From the NCBI GenBank assembly GCA_910579175.1, contig CAJTTB010000009.1, positions 46,567-110,566 on the forward strand: a DNA stretch of 64,000 nucleotides, written 5' to 3'. A program made the position numbers and the translations under genes. Shown in pieces: positions 27,442 to 35,612 of this stretch; within the stretch, counting starts at the first letter, position 1, and the number at the start of each line of letters is the position of its first letter. This stretch comes from an uncultured Oscillospiraceae bacterium. Lineage in GTDB: Bacteria > Bacillota > Clostridia > Oscillospirales > Ruminococcaceae. The notes below the pieces were generated by a model, which made no database searches, was not told the origin of the DNA, and saw nothing but the letters and a program-made list of their open reading frames with translations.

Positions 27442-28239
27442 ATGAATCATCAAAAAGCAATGTTAATTGTCAGTTTTGGTACCACTTATTTATCAGCACA
27501 AAAAGCAATTGAACAAATTGAGCAAACCCTCAAAAATCAATTTGCAGAATATGACTTCTATCGGGCTTTCACTTCTACCATGGTGATTTCTAAACTCAAA
27601 AAAACGAAAAATATCCATGTGGATACTCCACAAGAAGCAATCGAAAAACTTTATCAAGCTGGTTATCAGGAAGTCATTTGCCAGTCTCTACATATTATCC
27701 CAGGTATTGAATACGAAAAAATGTGTAATCAACTATCAAAATATGCTGATTGTTTTGAGCATTTCTCTATTGGAAAACCCATGCTATATCAACAACAGGA
27801 TTATGAATTTGTGATTACGCAAGTTATGAAATATCTTCCAACTCCTCAAAATGGTGAAGCTTTGGTTTTTATGGGTCATGGAAGCGAGCACTTTTCCAAT
27901 TCCGCCTATTCTCAGTTAGAAAATCTCTTTTATTTTTTAAACTATCCTCGCGTATTTGTGGGTACTGTAGAAGGCTTTCCCACCTTAGACTATATTATCA
28001 AGCGCTTAAAAGAACATCATATCTCTAAGATTTATCTCACTCCATTTATGATTGTCACTGGTGATCATGCCCAAAATGACCTCGCTGGAGATGGAGCAGA
28101 TTCTTGGAAATCCATGTTGGAAAATGCTGGATTTGAAGTGGAAGTCATCTTAAAAGGTCTGGGAGAATATCCAGAAATCGGTGAATTGTTTTCCAATCAT
28201 TTCATGCAAAGCAAAAGGAGCCCTTATCATGCAAATTAA
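27442..28239 (+). CDS. cbiK: Sirohydrochlorin cobaltochelatase
   Basis: A 265-aa anaerobic-type class II chelatase that inserts Co2+ into sirohydrochlorin (factor II), the step before CbiL. LIVSFGTTYL at the start, the metal-binding His motif FMGHGSEHFSN (about 142-152) and the second His in MIVTGDHAQNDLAGD (about 209-223) are present. No signal peptide is seen, so it is cytoplasmic. It supplies the chelatase missing from the minus-strand cluster 3.8 kb away. AAAGGAG lies 9 nt before the ATG. The GNAT gene overlaps its end. Confidence 0.95.
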   Translation: MNHQKAMLIVSFGTTYLSAQKAIEQIEQTLKNQFAEYDFYRAFTSTMVISKLKKTKNIHVDTPQEAIEKLYQAGYQEVICQSLHIIPGIEYEKMCNQLSKYADCFEHFSIGKPMLYQQQDYEFVITQVMKYLPTPQNGEALVFMGHGSEHFSNSAYSQLENLFYFLNYPRVFVGTVEGFPTLDYIIKRLKEHHISKIYLTPFMIVTGDHAQNDLAGDGADSWKSMLENAGFEVEVILKGLGEYPEIGELFSNHFMQSKRSPYHAN

Positions 28240-28762
28240 TTATCAATTACTCTCACCCACACAAGTCAAACTGGATTTACTAGAACCTTTTAACCGTTAT
28301 CAGGATGTAAAACAATGTTGGCGCAAAGAAAACAACGATTGGATTTTAAAAGATATCGCTTTTATAGAGCAATGGGACCAAACAGATAAGCAACAATTGG
28401 TTCAAGGTCTACAACATACCATTCAAACAAATGGCGTTGTATTTGGTGCATTCAATCATCATCAATTAACTGGATTTACCTCTGTAGAATCAGAACTTTT
28501 TGGCAGTAAACAACAATACCGCGTCTTAACCAATCTATATGTCAGCTACGAAATGAGAGCAAAAGGAATTGGCAGAAAATTATTTTATCTTGCTGCCGAT
28601 TGGGCAAAACAAAATGGAGCAAAAAAACTTTATATTTCTGCCCATTCTTCCAAAGAAACTCAGGCATTTTATCATGCAATCGGTTGTATACAAGCACAAG
28701 AATTGCATCCATATTGGATTGAACATGAACCTTATGATTGCCAGTTAGAATTTCTACTATAA
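28229..28762 (+). CDS. GNAT family N-acetyltransferase
   Basis: A 177-aa acetyltransferase with LYVSYEMRAKGIGRKLFY as the acetyl-CoA-binding R/Q-x-x-G-x-G/A loop and AHSSKETQAFYHAIGC as the following helix. The ATG at 28229 lies inside the last codons of cbiK, with AAGGAG 8 nt upstream, so it is translationally coupled to cbiK. The substrate is unknown. A longer frame from 28181 lacks a ribosome binding site. Confidence 0.85.
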   Translation: MQINYQLLSPTQVKLDLLEPFNRYQDVKQCWRKENNDWILKDIAFIEQWDQTDKQQLVQGLQHTIQTNGVVFGAFNHHQLTGFTSVESELFGSKQQYRVLTNLYVSYEMRAKGIGRKLFYLAADWAKQNGAKKLYISAHSSKETQAFYHAIGCIQAQELHPYWIEHEPYDCQLEFLL

Positions 28763-28778
28763 ACTCATTTAAAAAAAT

Positions 28779-28816
28779 CATCCAATCAATACCATAAGAC
28801 TGGTATCTATTGATTT
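28779..28816 (+). terminator. Probable terminator of the cbiK unit
   Basis: ATCAATACCA pairs with TGGTAT...TTGAT with a small bulge, followed by TTATTTTCAT. It lies 17 bp past the GNAT stop. Confidence 0.5.
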
Positions 28817-28883
28817 ATTTTCATCATTTAAATATAAATATATTGGTCAGACAACGACCAAAACAACTATTTTGATAAAAAAG

Positions 28884-28928
28884 AAAAGCCAACAAGCCCC
28901 GATTTTATGGGAATTGTTTGGCTTTTTT
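28884..28928 (-). terminator. Terminator downstream of tRNA-Glu
   Basis: AAAAGCCAACAA pairs with TTGTTTGGCTTTT. Both sides are A/T-rich, so it can work in either direction, but it ends 7 bp from the tRNA 3' end on the minus strand. Confidence 0.75.
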
Positions 28929-28934
28929 GCTTGG

Positions 28935-29006
28935 CACTCCGTACGGGGGTCGAACCCGTGCTTCAAGAATGAGAATCTTGCGTGTTGACCACTTCACTAA
29001 CGGAGC
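28935..29006 (-). tRNA. tRNA-Glu (anticodon CTC)
   Basis: A 72-nt tRNA on the minus strand with acceptor GCTCCGT/ACGGAGT, anticodon arm CAAGA-TTCTCAT-TCTTG (anticodon CTC) and T-arm ACGGGTTCGACCCCCGT. A CCA end is encoded next to it (28932-28934). CTC reads only GAG codons and is accessory to the usual TTC isoacceptor. Confidence 0.9.
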
Positions 29007-29026
29007 AATTGTTTTCAGTGATATTA

Positions 29027-29055
29027 ATTATAGCATATTTTTTTATCAATGTCAA
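29027..29055 (-). promoter_or_regulatory. Promoter of tRNA-Glu
   Basis: The minus strand reads a perfect TTGACA, 17-bp spacer, TATAAT, ending 21 bp before the tRNA 5' end. Confidence 0.85.
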
Positions 29056-29071
29056 CTTTCTATTTAAAAAA

Positions 29072-29143
29072 TCCCTTTTCAGAAAAGTGTTGTTGGTTTA
29101 TCACGTCAAAGGTTTCTACAAAAGTGGTTTGATACCACAGTAG
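29072..29143 (+). repeat. Degenerate coding-like repeat, copy 1
   Basis: Translated on the plus strand this reads SLFRKVLL...GFYKSGLIPQ and then a stop. It is similar to SLLRKVLL...QFYESLLSG on the minus strand at 37683-37790 and to SLLRRVLL at 41436-41460. The nucleotide core CCCTTTTNAGAAAAGTGTTG is shared. It has no start codon or ribosome binding site and is read as a decayed fragment. The rest of 29144-29469 holds nothing recognised. Confidence 0.4.
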
Positions 29144-29469
29144 CCTTGTGTTATAATCAATTTTATAAAGACAATAGAATGGTATTCTTGGTCGTTGATA
29201 CGCAAAATTTAACCATAAGTCATAATTTATATAAATTTCAGTTTATTGGGCAATCATCTCTCAAAGATGGCTACCCCTTTCCAGTATTTTGACAAATTGT
29301 TCTATCAAACACCATCCAGCAATATCAATCTAAAAAGAGAATATTCTTATGAATTGGAATGTTAAAAATATCATTGCAACCGCCAGTTGACATATTTCCA
29401 TATCTAAATGGTGGCTATGCAACCGATCATACTGTTACAATTACACTATCAAAGAAAGGAGTGTTGATA

Positions 29470-30081
29470 ATGAATATGGCAGACCGAATACAGTATTTAA
29501 GAAAAACAAAAGGAATCTCTCAAGAGGAGCTTGCAGATAAAGTGGGTGTCTCAAGACAAGCTGTTTCTAAATGGGAAAGTGAGCAAAGTACACCCGATTT
29601 AGAAAAAATAATTATTATGAGCAACTTTTTTGGAGTAACAACAGATTACATTTTAAAAGGAATTGAACCAATAGAGGATCAAGAACAAAAAAGCAAAGAA
29701 ATTGCAAGTAAGATACTTTATATCTCATCAACAGCATTTGTTGCTATTGGACTATTCTGTGCATTTGGTGAGTGGTATGAAAAACAAACAATGGAGGCTG
29801 TTTGGGGTTCCATGATTATCCAAGTAATCGGAATCGCTGGCTATTTTATCGGAAAACTACTGTCAATAGAAAAGGCTCCCTTTTATATTGATTGGCTTAA
29901 TATCATTGGAATAGCTTTTATGCCGGTTTCTATGTTGACTGGATGTATTTCAATACTCATTTTTAAACAAGGGATTATTGCGCCTTATCCAGTAGGAGTA
30001 CTTCATATTTTTATTTTTTGCCTAGCATTCTTTATGGTTTGTCTCACCAGTTTCATTTTTATAAGGAAACGAACAAAATAA
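29470..30081 (+). CDS. XRE-family regulator with C-terminal membrane segments
   Basis: A 203-aa protein. Residues 1-65 are a helix-turn-helix of the Cro/CI type (GISQEELADKVGVSRQAVSKWE). Residues about 80-200 hold four hydrophobic segments (about 80-98, 108-128, 138-160 and 172-195) ending in IRKRTK. It is a membrane-anchored transcription factor of a layout common in Clostridia. The ATG at 29470 has AAGGAG 11 nt upstream; the frame extends back to 29359 without a good site. Target and signal are unknown. Confidence 0.86.
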   Translation: MNMADRIQYLRKTKGISQEELADKVGVSRQAVSKWESEQSTPDLEKIIIMSNFFGVTTDYILKGIEPIEDQEQKSKEIASKILYISSTAFVAIGLFCAFGEWYEKQTMEAVWGSMIIQVIGIAGYFIGKLLSIEKAPFYIDWLNIIGIAFMPVSMLTGCISILIFKQGIIAPYPVGVLHIFIFCLAFFMVCLTSFIFIRKRTK

Positions 30082-30100
30082 ATATATTCTATATTGCAAG

Positions 30101-30141
30101 AAATTCCAATTGATTGAGTAACATCTAATCAATTGGAATTT
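30101..30141 (+). terminator. Terminator of the XRE gene
   Basis: AAATTCCAATTGATT and AATCAATTGGAATTT form a perfect 15-bp stem with an 11-nt loop. The right arm ends in TTT and TGTTATGTT follows. Confidence 0.7.
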
Positions 30142-30200
30142 GTTATGTTATATATTAAAAATAAAATTCTACCAAATCCGAATTCTCAAAAAACAAAAAC

Positions 30201-30561
30201 TTATGAGAACGAAGTAAATTCCACCATAATTCCATCTGGATCAAGTACTGTAAAATACTTTGGTTTTGGCTGCTGTGTAATAATCTCTGAAGGCGTATAA
30301 CCCAAATTTATTGCTAAATCTCTTATCGTTTCCAAATTCTCATCTGATAGATAGCTCATAACCAAACCTTTGATTTGAACCTTTTCCCCTTTATTAAATT
30401 CTATGAGCTCAATCATCGTCTCGCCTTTGGCATTTGCCATAAACCGAATTTTTCCCATCTCCAAATCCAGTTGTCTCATCACCTGAAGACCCACTAATTT
30501 GATAAAACTCCATTGATTTTTCAATATCTCTTACCATTAAAGTAATATAATTTAATTTCAT
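30201..30561 (-). pseudogene. VOC family (glyoxalase-like) protein, frameshifted
   Basis: Two overlapping frames give one VOC-fold protein. Frame 1 starts at the ATG at 30561 behind GGAGG and codes MKLNYITLMVRDIEKSMEFY. Frame 2 continues with LVGLQVMRQLDLEMGK to FTVLDPDGIMVEF and stops at 30201. The shift lies near 30498-30503 in an A-run (minus strand), consistent with loss of 2 nt or gain of 1. Together they make about 119 aa, normal for a single-domain glyoxalase/dioxygenase-like protein. It is a recent pseudogene or a sequencing error. Confidence 0.8.
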
Positions 30562-30691
30562 AATTACCTCCTTAAATTTTAATTTGCCCAACTGATTATA
30601 ATATTGAGCAAACCACCTAGTCAATTTGACCTTATGAAATATCCAAATAAATAGCTACTTAAAATGTGCCACTGTTTGATAAATCAAAAAT

Positions 30692-31201
30692 TTATATTCC
30701 AAATTCTTTTGCATAAGTAACTGCCCCACTGATTGTCTTAGCACTTTCTTGTAACTTCGCTACCATAAAATTTTCAGCAGGAATTCCCTCAGGAACGATA
30801 ATTCCAAATTGTCCTGTGGGTAGATATCCAGTTCGTGAATAGTAAGTTTTGCTTCCCAACACCAAAGAATATTGATAACCCAACCTTTTCGCAATTTTAT
30901 GCCCTTGTATCATCAATGCAGTTCCTATTCCCTGTTTTTGATAGTTTGGCTTAACGGATAATGGTGCTAAGGCAAGTACTTCATCTTTTCCCACTTTCGC
31001 TTTTGTAAACAAAATATGTCCTATCACTTCCCCATCTATCTCTGCTACCAAAGATAATTCGGGAATAAATGCCCTTCCTTTTCTTAAAGCAGCAACTAAA
31101 TCTTGTTCTTTCCCATCAGCATGTTTTGCGGTTGCAAATGCCTCCTTAATCAGCTTATATACTTCTTTATGATCTTTACATTTCTCTTGTCTTATTATCA
31201 T
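30692..31201 (-). CDS. GNAT family N-acetyltransferase (YhbS-like)
   Basis: A 169-aa acetyltransferase with IGHILFTKAKVG, LAPLSVKPNYQKQGIGTALM (acetyl-CoA loop QKQGIG) and LGSKTYYSRTGY, the pattern of YhbS-type GNATs. The substrate is unknown. GAAAGAGGA precedes the ATG. It is monocistronic; the 460 bp between this gene and the MATE gene contain the terminator at 31552-31590 and nothing else recognised. Confidence 0.87.
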   Translation of the reverse strand: MIIRQEKCKDHKEVYKLIKEAFATAKHADGKEQDLVAALRKGRAFIPELSLVAEIDGEVIGHILFTKAKVGKDEVLALAPLSVKPNYQKQGIGTALMIQGHKIAKRLGYQYSLVLGSKTYYSRTGYLPTGQFGIIVPEGIPAENFMVAKLQESAKTISGAVTYAKEFGI

Positions 31202-31551
31202 TGCAAATCCTCTTTCTGTTAATTATTTTGATTGTATCATTGTCAAGTTTAAATTGCAATGTGGAATTCACAAAATTATCTGTATCTAAATTTGACAATA
31301 CAGTAAGGTTATTATGTATTGTAACGTTACATCGCTTAATATTTTTGATTGCCAAAAAGAATATCTTTGTTGTAATTGTACAACATATGAAAACTTTTTA
31401 TCCTTTATGATAGATTATATCTCAGGTTCTATATAAACTATGATTCACATTAAAAACTCAATATTTTAACCTCTCAAACCATAAAAGAGTGAACAATCTC
31501 TTCTAACAGTTTTCCTGGTATACACAATAACATTATATCTTTACAAGAATT

Positions 31552-31590
31552 TATAAAACTCCTTCCACCGTTTAAAAACAGTGGGAGGAG
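31552..31590 (-). terminator. Terminator of the MATE transporter gene
   Basis: On the minus strand CTCCTCCCAC pairs with GTGGAAGGAG across a 12-nt A/T loop, followed by TTTTATAAATT, 74 bp past the MATE stop. Confidence 0.7.
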
Positions 31591-31663
31591 CCTACTACAA
31601 ACAAAAAGATTTTACTTTCTAAAACATTGACTTTTAGACAAACAGTTTACAATCACTGTTTCT

Positions 31664-33031
31664 TTACGATAAAGTTGACATTTGTTTCATCTCTTTCCAA
31701 ATAAATAAACAAGCAAGTATAAAAGCTACACCATCTGCAATTGGTCCAGCATACATCACTCCATCAATCCCAAAAAATATCGGGAAAATAATAATTAATG
31801 GTAATAAAAATAAAATCTGACGTGTCAAAGACATCATCACTCCACGCTTTGCCTTTCCAATTGAAGTGAAAAAATTTGCTGTTAATGGCTGAATTCCATT
31901 TACAAATGTCATAAGCATAAAGATACGAAAGTATCGTTGCGCAAATTGAAAACACAACTCGCTTCCCCCGCCGAAAATTGCAACAATCTGTCTGGGAAAT
32001 ATCTGAAATGCCAAACCAAATACCATTGAAATCACTGTTATTACAGCAGCCGCAGTAAAATAGGTCTTTCTCACCCTGTGATAATTTTTGGCACCATAAT
32101 TAAATCCATTGATTGGTTGACACCCTTGTGCAATCCCTAAAGAAAAAGCCAAATACACAATATTTACCTTTGAGATTACACCAACACACGCCAAGGGAAT
32201 ATCCTTTCCATATTCCGATAATGTACCATAATAGGTCAATGTATTGTTCATTACAATCTGTACCACTGTCATTGCCAACTGATTAAAACAAGCTGCAACA
32301 CCCAAAGAAGCAATCATTTTTAAGTAACTACTACTTGGTTTGAAATGATATCGACCTAACTTTACAGTTTTAAAATGTAAAAAGTAACAACATGCAATCA
32401 CTGCTGATACAAACTGCCCCAATACTGTTGCCCAAGCTGCACCAGCCATACCCATTTTAAAAACAAAAATAAAAATTGGATCCAGTACAGTATTCAAAAC
32501 CGCTCCAGACATCAAACAAATCATAGAAAAAACCGGGCTGCCATCTGCACGTATCAACTGACAACTTGCCGTTGCAAAAATAGACAACGGTATCCCAAAA
32601 GCAGTAATACTGGTATAGACCTGAGCTAATTCAAATACATTTTCTGTTGCCCCAAATAAGTTTAATAAAGGATTTAAAAATATTAGTACAATGGTTGCCA
32701 GTATTACACCAAATAACACCATAAAGAATAAACCATTTCCTACAATATATCCTGCCTGTTCATGTTTTCCAGCACCTATTTTCAAATTAAAATTAGAAGC
32801 GCTACCTATACCCAATAACAATGCAATCGCAGTGGCAATTGTAGTCAATGGAAATACTACATTTGTTGCTGCATTTCCATAAAGCCCAACTCCCTGACCT
32901 ATAAAAATCTGGTCAATGATGTTATATAATGCGTTTACCAAAAAACTAATTGTCGCTGGAATGGCAAATTTTAAAATTAACATTCCAATTGGTCGAGTTG
33001 CCAAAGGATTTTCAGATGACTTTGAAATCAT
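31664..33031 (-). CDS. MATE family multidrug/Na+ antiporter
   Basis: A protein of about 455 aa with 12 predicted TM helices in two MatE repeats. N-terminal NPLATRPIGMLILKFAIPATISFLV and DQIFIGQGVG, and in the second half GCQPINGFNYGAKNY, are typical of DinF/NorM-like efflux proteins in Clostridia. The substrate cannot be told. The start at ATG 33031 is uncertain, since AAAAGG lies 14 nt upstream; a GTG at 33046 is the alternative. A hairpin lies upstream at 33071-33104. Confidence 0.9.
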   Translation of the reverse strand: MISKSSENPLATRPIGMLILKFAIPATISFLVNALYNIIDQIFIGQGVGLYGNAATNVVFPLTTIATAIALLLGIGSASNFNLKIGAGKHEQAGYIVGNGLFFMVLFGVILATIVLIFLNPLLNLFGATENVFELAQVYTSITAFGIPLSIFATASCQLIRADGSPVFSMICLMSGAVLNTVLDPIFIFVFKMGMAGAAWATVLGQFVSAVIACCYFLHFKTVKLGRYHFKPSSSYLKMIASLGVAACFNQLAMTVVQIVMNNTLTYYGTLSEYGKDIPLACVGVISKVNIVYLAFSLGIAQGCQPINGFNYGAKNYHRVRKTYFTAAAVITVISMVFGLAFQIFPRQIVAIFGGGSELCFQFAQRYFRIFMLMTFVNGIQPLTANFFTSIGKAKRGVMMSLTRQILFLLPLIIIFPIFFGIDGVMYAGPIADGVAFILACLFIWKEMKQMSTLS

Positions 33032-33070
33032 TTGTATACATATCACCTTTTCTAATTACTACTGATAAGT

Positions 33071-33104
33071 GATCCCCCGTCCAACCAGTATCAGACGAGG
33101 GATC
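33071..33104 (-). promoter_or_regulatory. Hairpin upstream of the MATE gene
   Basis: GATCCCCCGTC and GACGAGGGATC form an 11-bp stem with one mismatch. It lies 40-73 bp before the MATE start and about 140 bp past the alcohol dehydrogenase stop. There is no T tract on either side. It could be an operator or leader structure for the MATE gene, or an unusual terminator for the upstream gene. Confidence 0.4.
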
Positions 33105-33244
33105 ATAAATTATCAAGTTAGAAACTCTACTATTTTTACCCAAATATTCATATTTTTGTTATCCACACAGGTGGTAACTATTACAAATTACTGTATATCT
33201 CCACTTATGATTTCATATTGCAATTCTAAATCTTAAAGTATCTA

Positions 33245-34297
33245 TTATTTTATCATTTTTACAACAGCTTTTACAATATCTGCTTTCTGCTCTACACTTG
33301 CTTCCATCGCCTGATAAATATCATCAAACTCAAAAACATTGGTTACAATTCCCTTTAAATTTATTTTTTTATTTGCAACTGCTTCAATTGCCATTGGATA
33401 AATATGTCGATAACGAAATACCGTTTTAAAAGTCAACTCCTTATCTAAGGCAAGACTCATTGGTAAATCCATATGCCCAGAAGCACTATAGCCGACCAAC
33501 ACGATATTAGAACCTTTTTTTGCCATTTCAATTGCCTGTGTTGTCGTAATCTGTGTTCCTGCGGTTTCAAATACAATATCGCAACCTGCTCCGTCCGTTA
33601 TATTGCGAATTTCTGCGGGAACATCCTTGATATCCTTTGCATTAATTACACCTGTTGCCCCCAACTCCAAAGCTTTATCCAAACGCTTTTGCATAATATC
33701 TACCACATAGATTCTACTAAGCCCCATCGCTTTGAGTGCCAACATGGTAACCAAACCAATACAGCCTGCACCCATCACAACTGCGGTTTGTCCAATCTGG
33801 GCACCGCCTTGTATTGCCGCATGAAAACCGACTGCCAAAGGTTCTATTAATGCCCCTTCCATAGTATCTATCTGATCAGGCAATTTAAAACACAACTTTG
33901 CCTCATGTGCAATATACTCCTGAAATGCACCATTCACTGGAGGTGCTGCAAAGAATTTTACATTTGGGCAAAGATTATACATTCCCTTTTGACAAAACTC
34001 ACATTCGCCACAAGTTCTACCCGGTTCTAGCGCAACTCTATCCCCTATCTTTAGATGGGTTACTTCTTCGCCTACCTCCACCACAGTGCCCCCAGGTTCA
34101 TGACCCAACACAAAAGGCATCTCTGCTTTTAAATCTCCAATTCTTCCAGCTTCATAAAAATGTAAATCACTTCCGCAAATGCCCACATACTCCAGTTTTA
34201 CCAACACTTCATTCGCTGCAATCTTAGGGATATCACGTTCTATCATCTCTATTTTTCGAACATCTGTCATAATTGCAACTTTCATTTTTCCTTCCAT
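33245..34297 (-). CDS. Zinc-dependent medium-chain alcohol/polyol dehydrogenase
   Basis: A 350-aa MDR-family enzyme. It has catalytic-zinc ligands in GICGSDLHFYE and GHEPGGTVVEVGE and a structural-zinc loop CGECEFCQKGMYNLC. The Rossmann domain has VMGAGCIGLVTML and IYVVDIMQKRLDKA, where the Asp after the second strand favours NAD+ over NADP+. Closest by eye to sorbitol/xylitol-type dehydrogenases. The substrate is unknown. The ATG at 34297 has AAGGGAG 8 nt upstream; ATG 34285 is an alternative. Confidence 0.88.
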   Translation of the reverse strand: MEGKMKVAIMTDVRKIEMIERDIPKIAANEVLVKLEYVGICGSDLHFYEAGRIGDLKAEMPFVLGHEPGGTVVEVGEEVTHLKIGDRVALEPGRTCGECEFCQKGMYNLCPNVKFFAAPPVNGAFQEYIAHEAKLCFKLPDQIDTMEGALIEPLAVGFHAAIQGGAQIGQTAVVMGAGCIGLVTMLALKAMGLSRIYVVDIMQKRLDKALELGATGVINAKDIKDVPAEIRNITDGAGCDIVFETAGTQITTTQAIEMAKKGSNIVLVGYSASGHMDLPMSLALDKELTFKTVFRYRHIYPMAIEAVANKKINLKGIVTNVFEFDDIYQAMEASVEQKADIVKAVVKMIK

Positions 34298-34439
34298 TTA
34301 AAAAACTCCCTTTCATTACTTTACTACTGTTAAATATAGGCTTTTTACCCAAAAATGTCAATAGAAAGCAATGTATCATTCTTATTTTTCATATTGTTTT
34401 TTTCTTAGAATTTGATAAAAATAAAATTTAAAAATAGGG

Positions 34440-34470
34440 TTGACTCTGACGTTGTGTCATAGATTATAAT
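34440..34470 (+). promoter_or_regulatory. MerR-type promoter with 19-bp spacer and operator
   Basis: TTGACT and TATAAT are separated by 19 bp, the long spacer used by MerR-family activators. Inside it an inverted repeat CTNTGAC...GTCANAG (34444-34463) sits where the dimer should bind. It lies directly upstream of the TipAS MerR gene, which predicts autoactivation. Confidence 0.75.
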
Positions 34471-34493
34471 CAATTTACACGGGAGGAATGAAT

Positions 34494-35222
34494 ATGCGAA
34501 CTGTAAAAGAAGTCAGTGAACTCACAGGGGTAAGTGTGCGCACACTCCACCACTATGATGCAATTGGCTTGTTAAAGCCCACAAAAACAACGCCAGCAGG
34601 TTATCGGTTATATGATATCACAGCACTTAACCGTTTACAGCACATCTTGATGTTTCGTGAACTGCAATTTCCATTAAAAGAAATCAAGGCAATTCTAGAC
34701 AGTCCTATCTTTGACCCCAAAGAAGCGCTACAACAACAGATTCGACTGCTAGAACTGCAACTAGAACACACTAAAAAACTGATTTCTCTTGCCCGTGAAA
34801 TTCAAGAAAAAGGAGTCAATTATATGAATTTTCACACATTTCACAACACAGAAATGGACCAATTCGCCGCAGAAGTCAAACAAAGGTGGGGCAATACCAA
34901 AGCATATCAAGAGTATATACAAAAAAACAATGAAAAAACAAGTCAACAACAAAGTGAAATTACCAATCAGTTTATGACCCTATTTGCCCAAATTGGTTCT
35001 CTTAAACAAAAACCGCCAAGTGACCAAAAGGTACAGGATAAAATAAAACAACTTCAACAATTTATCACAGAACATTATTATCACTGTACTGACGAAATAT
35101 TAAGTGGTTTAGGACAAATGTATGTCTCTGACGAACGGATGAAACACAACATTGACAACATGGGTGGAGATGGTACTGCTGATTTTGTCAAAGAAGCAAT
35201 TTTAATTTACTGCTCAAAATAA
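34494..35222 (+). CDS. MerR family regulator with TipAS ligand-binding domain
   Basis: A 242-aa protein. Residues 1-70 are a MerR winged helix (VSELTGVSVRTLHHYDAIGLL, AGYRLYD), 75-110 a dimer coiled coil, and about 120-240 a TipAS domain (AAEVKQRWGNTKAYQEY, ITEHYYHCT, GLGQMYVSDERM). TipAS domains bind antibiotics such as thiopeptides, and Mta-type relatives activate efflux genes. The ATG at 34494 is chosen because GGGAGG lies 7 nt upstream; ATG 34488 is too close. No target gene other than itself is evident nearby. Confidence 0.92.
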   Translation: MRTVKEVSELTGVSVRTLHHYDAIGLLKPTKTTPAGYRLYDITALNRLQHILMFRELQFPLKEIKAILDSPIFDPKEALQQQIRLLELQLEHTKKLISLAREIQEKGVNYMNFHTFHNTEMDQFAAEVKQRWGNTKAYQEYIQKNNEKTSQQQSEITNQFMTLFAQIGSLKQKPPSDQKVQDKIKQLQQFITEHYYHCTDEILSGLGQMYVSDERMKHNIDNMGGDGTADFVKEAILIYCSK

Positions 35223-35278
35223 AAACCTAAAAAATGATGTATTTACATCAATATAAATACCATCTTAAATCCAACTAT

Positions 35279-35320
35279 AGAGCTGATAAGACTGTCAATA
35301 CAATTATCAGCTCTTATTTT
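35279..35320 (+). terminator. Terminator of the MerR gene
   Basis: AGAGCTGATAA and TTATCAGCTCT form a perfect 11-bp stem followed by TATTTTCTG, 57 bp past the stop. Confidence 0.7.
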
Positions 35321-35380
35321 CTGTTAAAAAACAATTGTATCCAAAGAGCTATCAAATACTGATATTATTTTTTATTATGA

Positions 35381-35427
35381 ACTGCTGACGATAGTCAGCT
35401 ATAGCAGCGAGTAACAAAAAATATAAC
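35381..35427. repeat. Dispersed degenerate repeat, copy C, with palindrome
   Basis: It contains the perfect hairpin GCTGAC-GATA-GTCAGC followed by GCTATAGC, then GCGAGTAACAAAAAATATAAC. The last part resembles the tails of the repeats at 9-60 and 45138-45196. It is the only notable structure in the gap between the MerR terminator and the VanW promoter. Confidence 0.3.
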
Positions 35428-35529
35428 TTTTCTTATCATAAATTTTCTCTATGAACACCAGATACCCAGATATTCCCTATTTTATTACAATTTGTATTTG
35501 ATATACCAAAATTGTAAAAATGATGTAAC

Positions 35530-35558
35530 TTTACTTTTATTGTTCTTTCATGTATGAT
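35530..35558 (+). promoter_or_regulatory. Promoter of the VanW gene
   Basis: TTTACT, 17 bp, TATGAT, 55-83 bp upstream of the ATG. Confidence 0.6.
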
Positions 35559-35612
35559 AAAGATAGACATCTTATCGAAAAAACGCATATTTTCAATCAA
35601 AGGAGCATTTTC

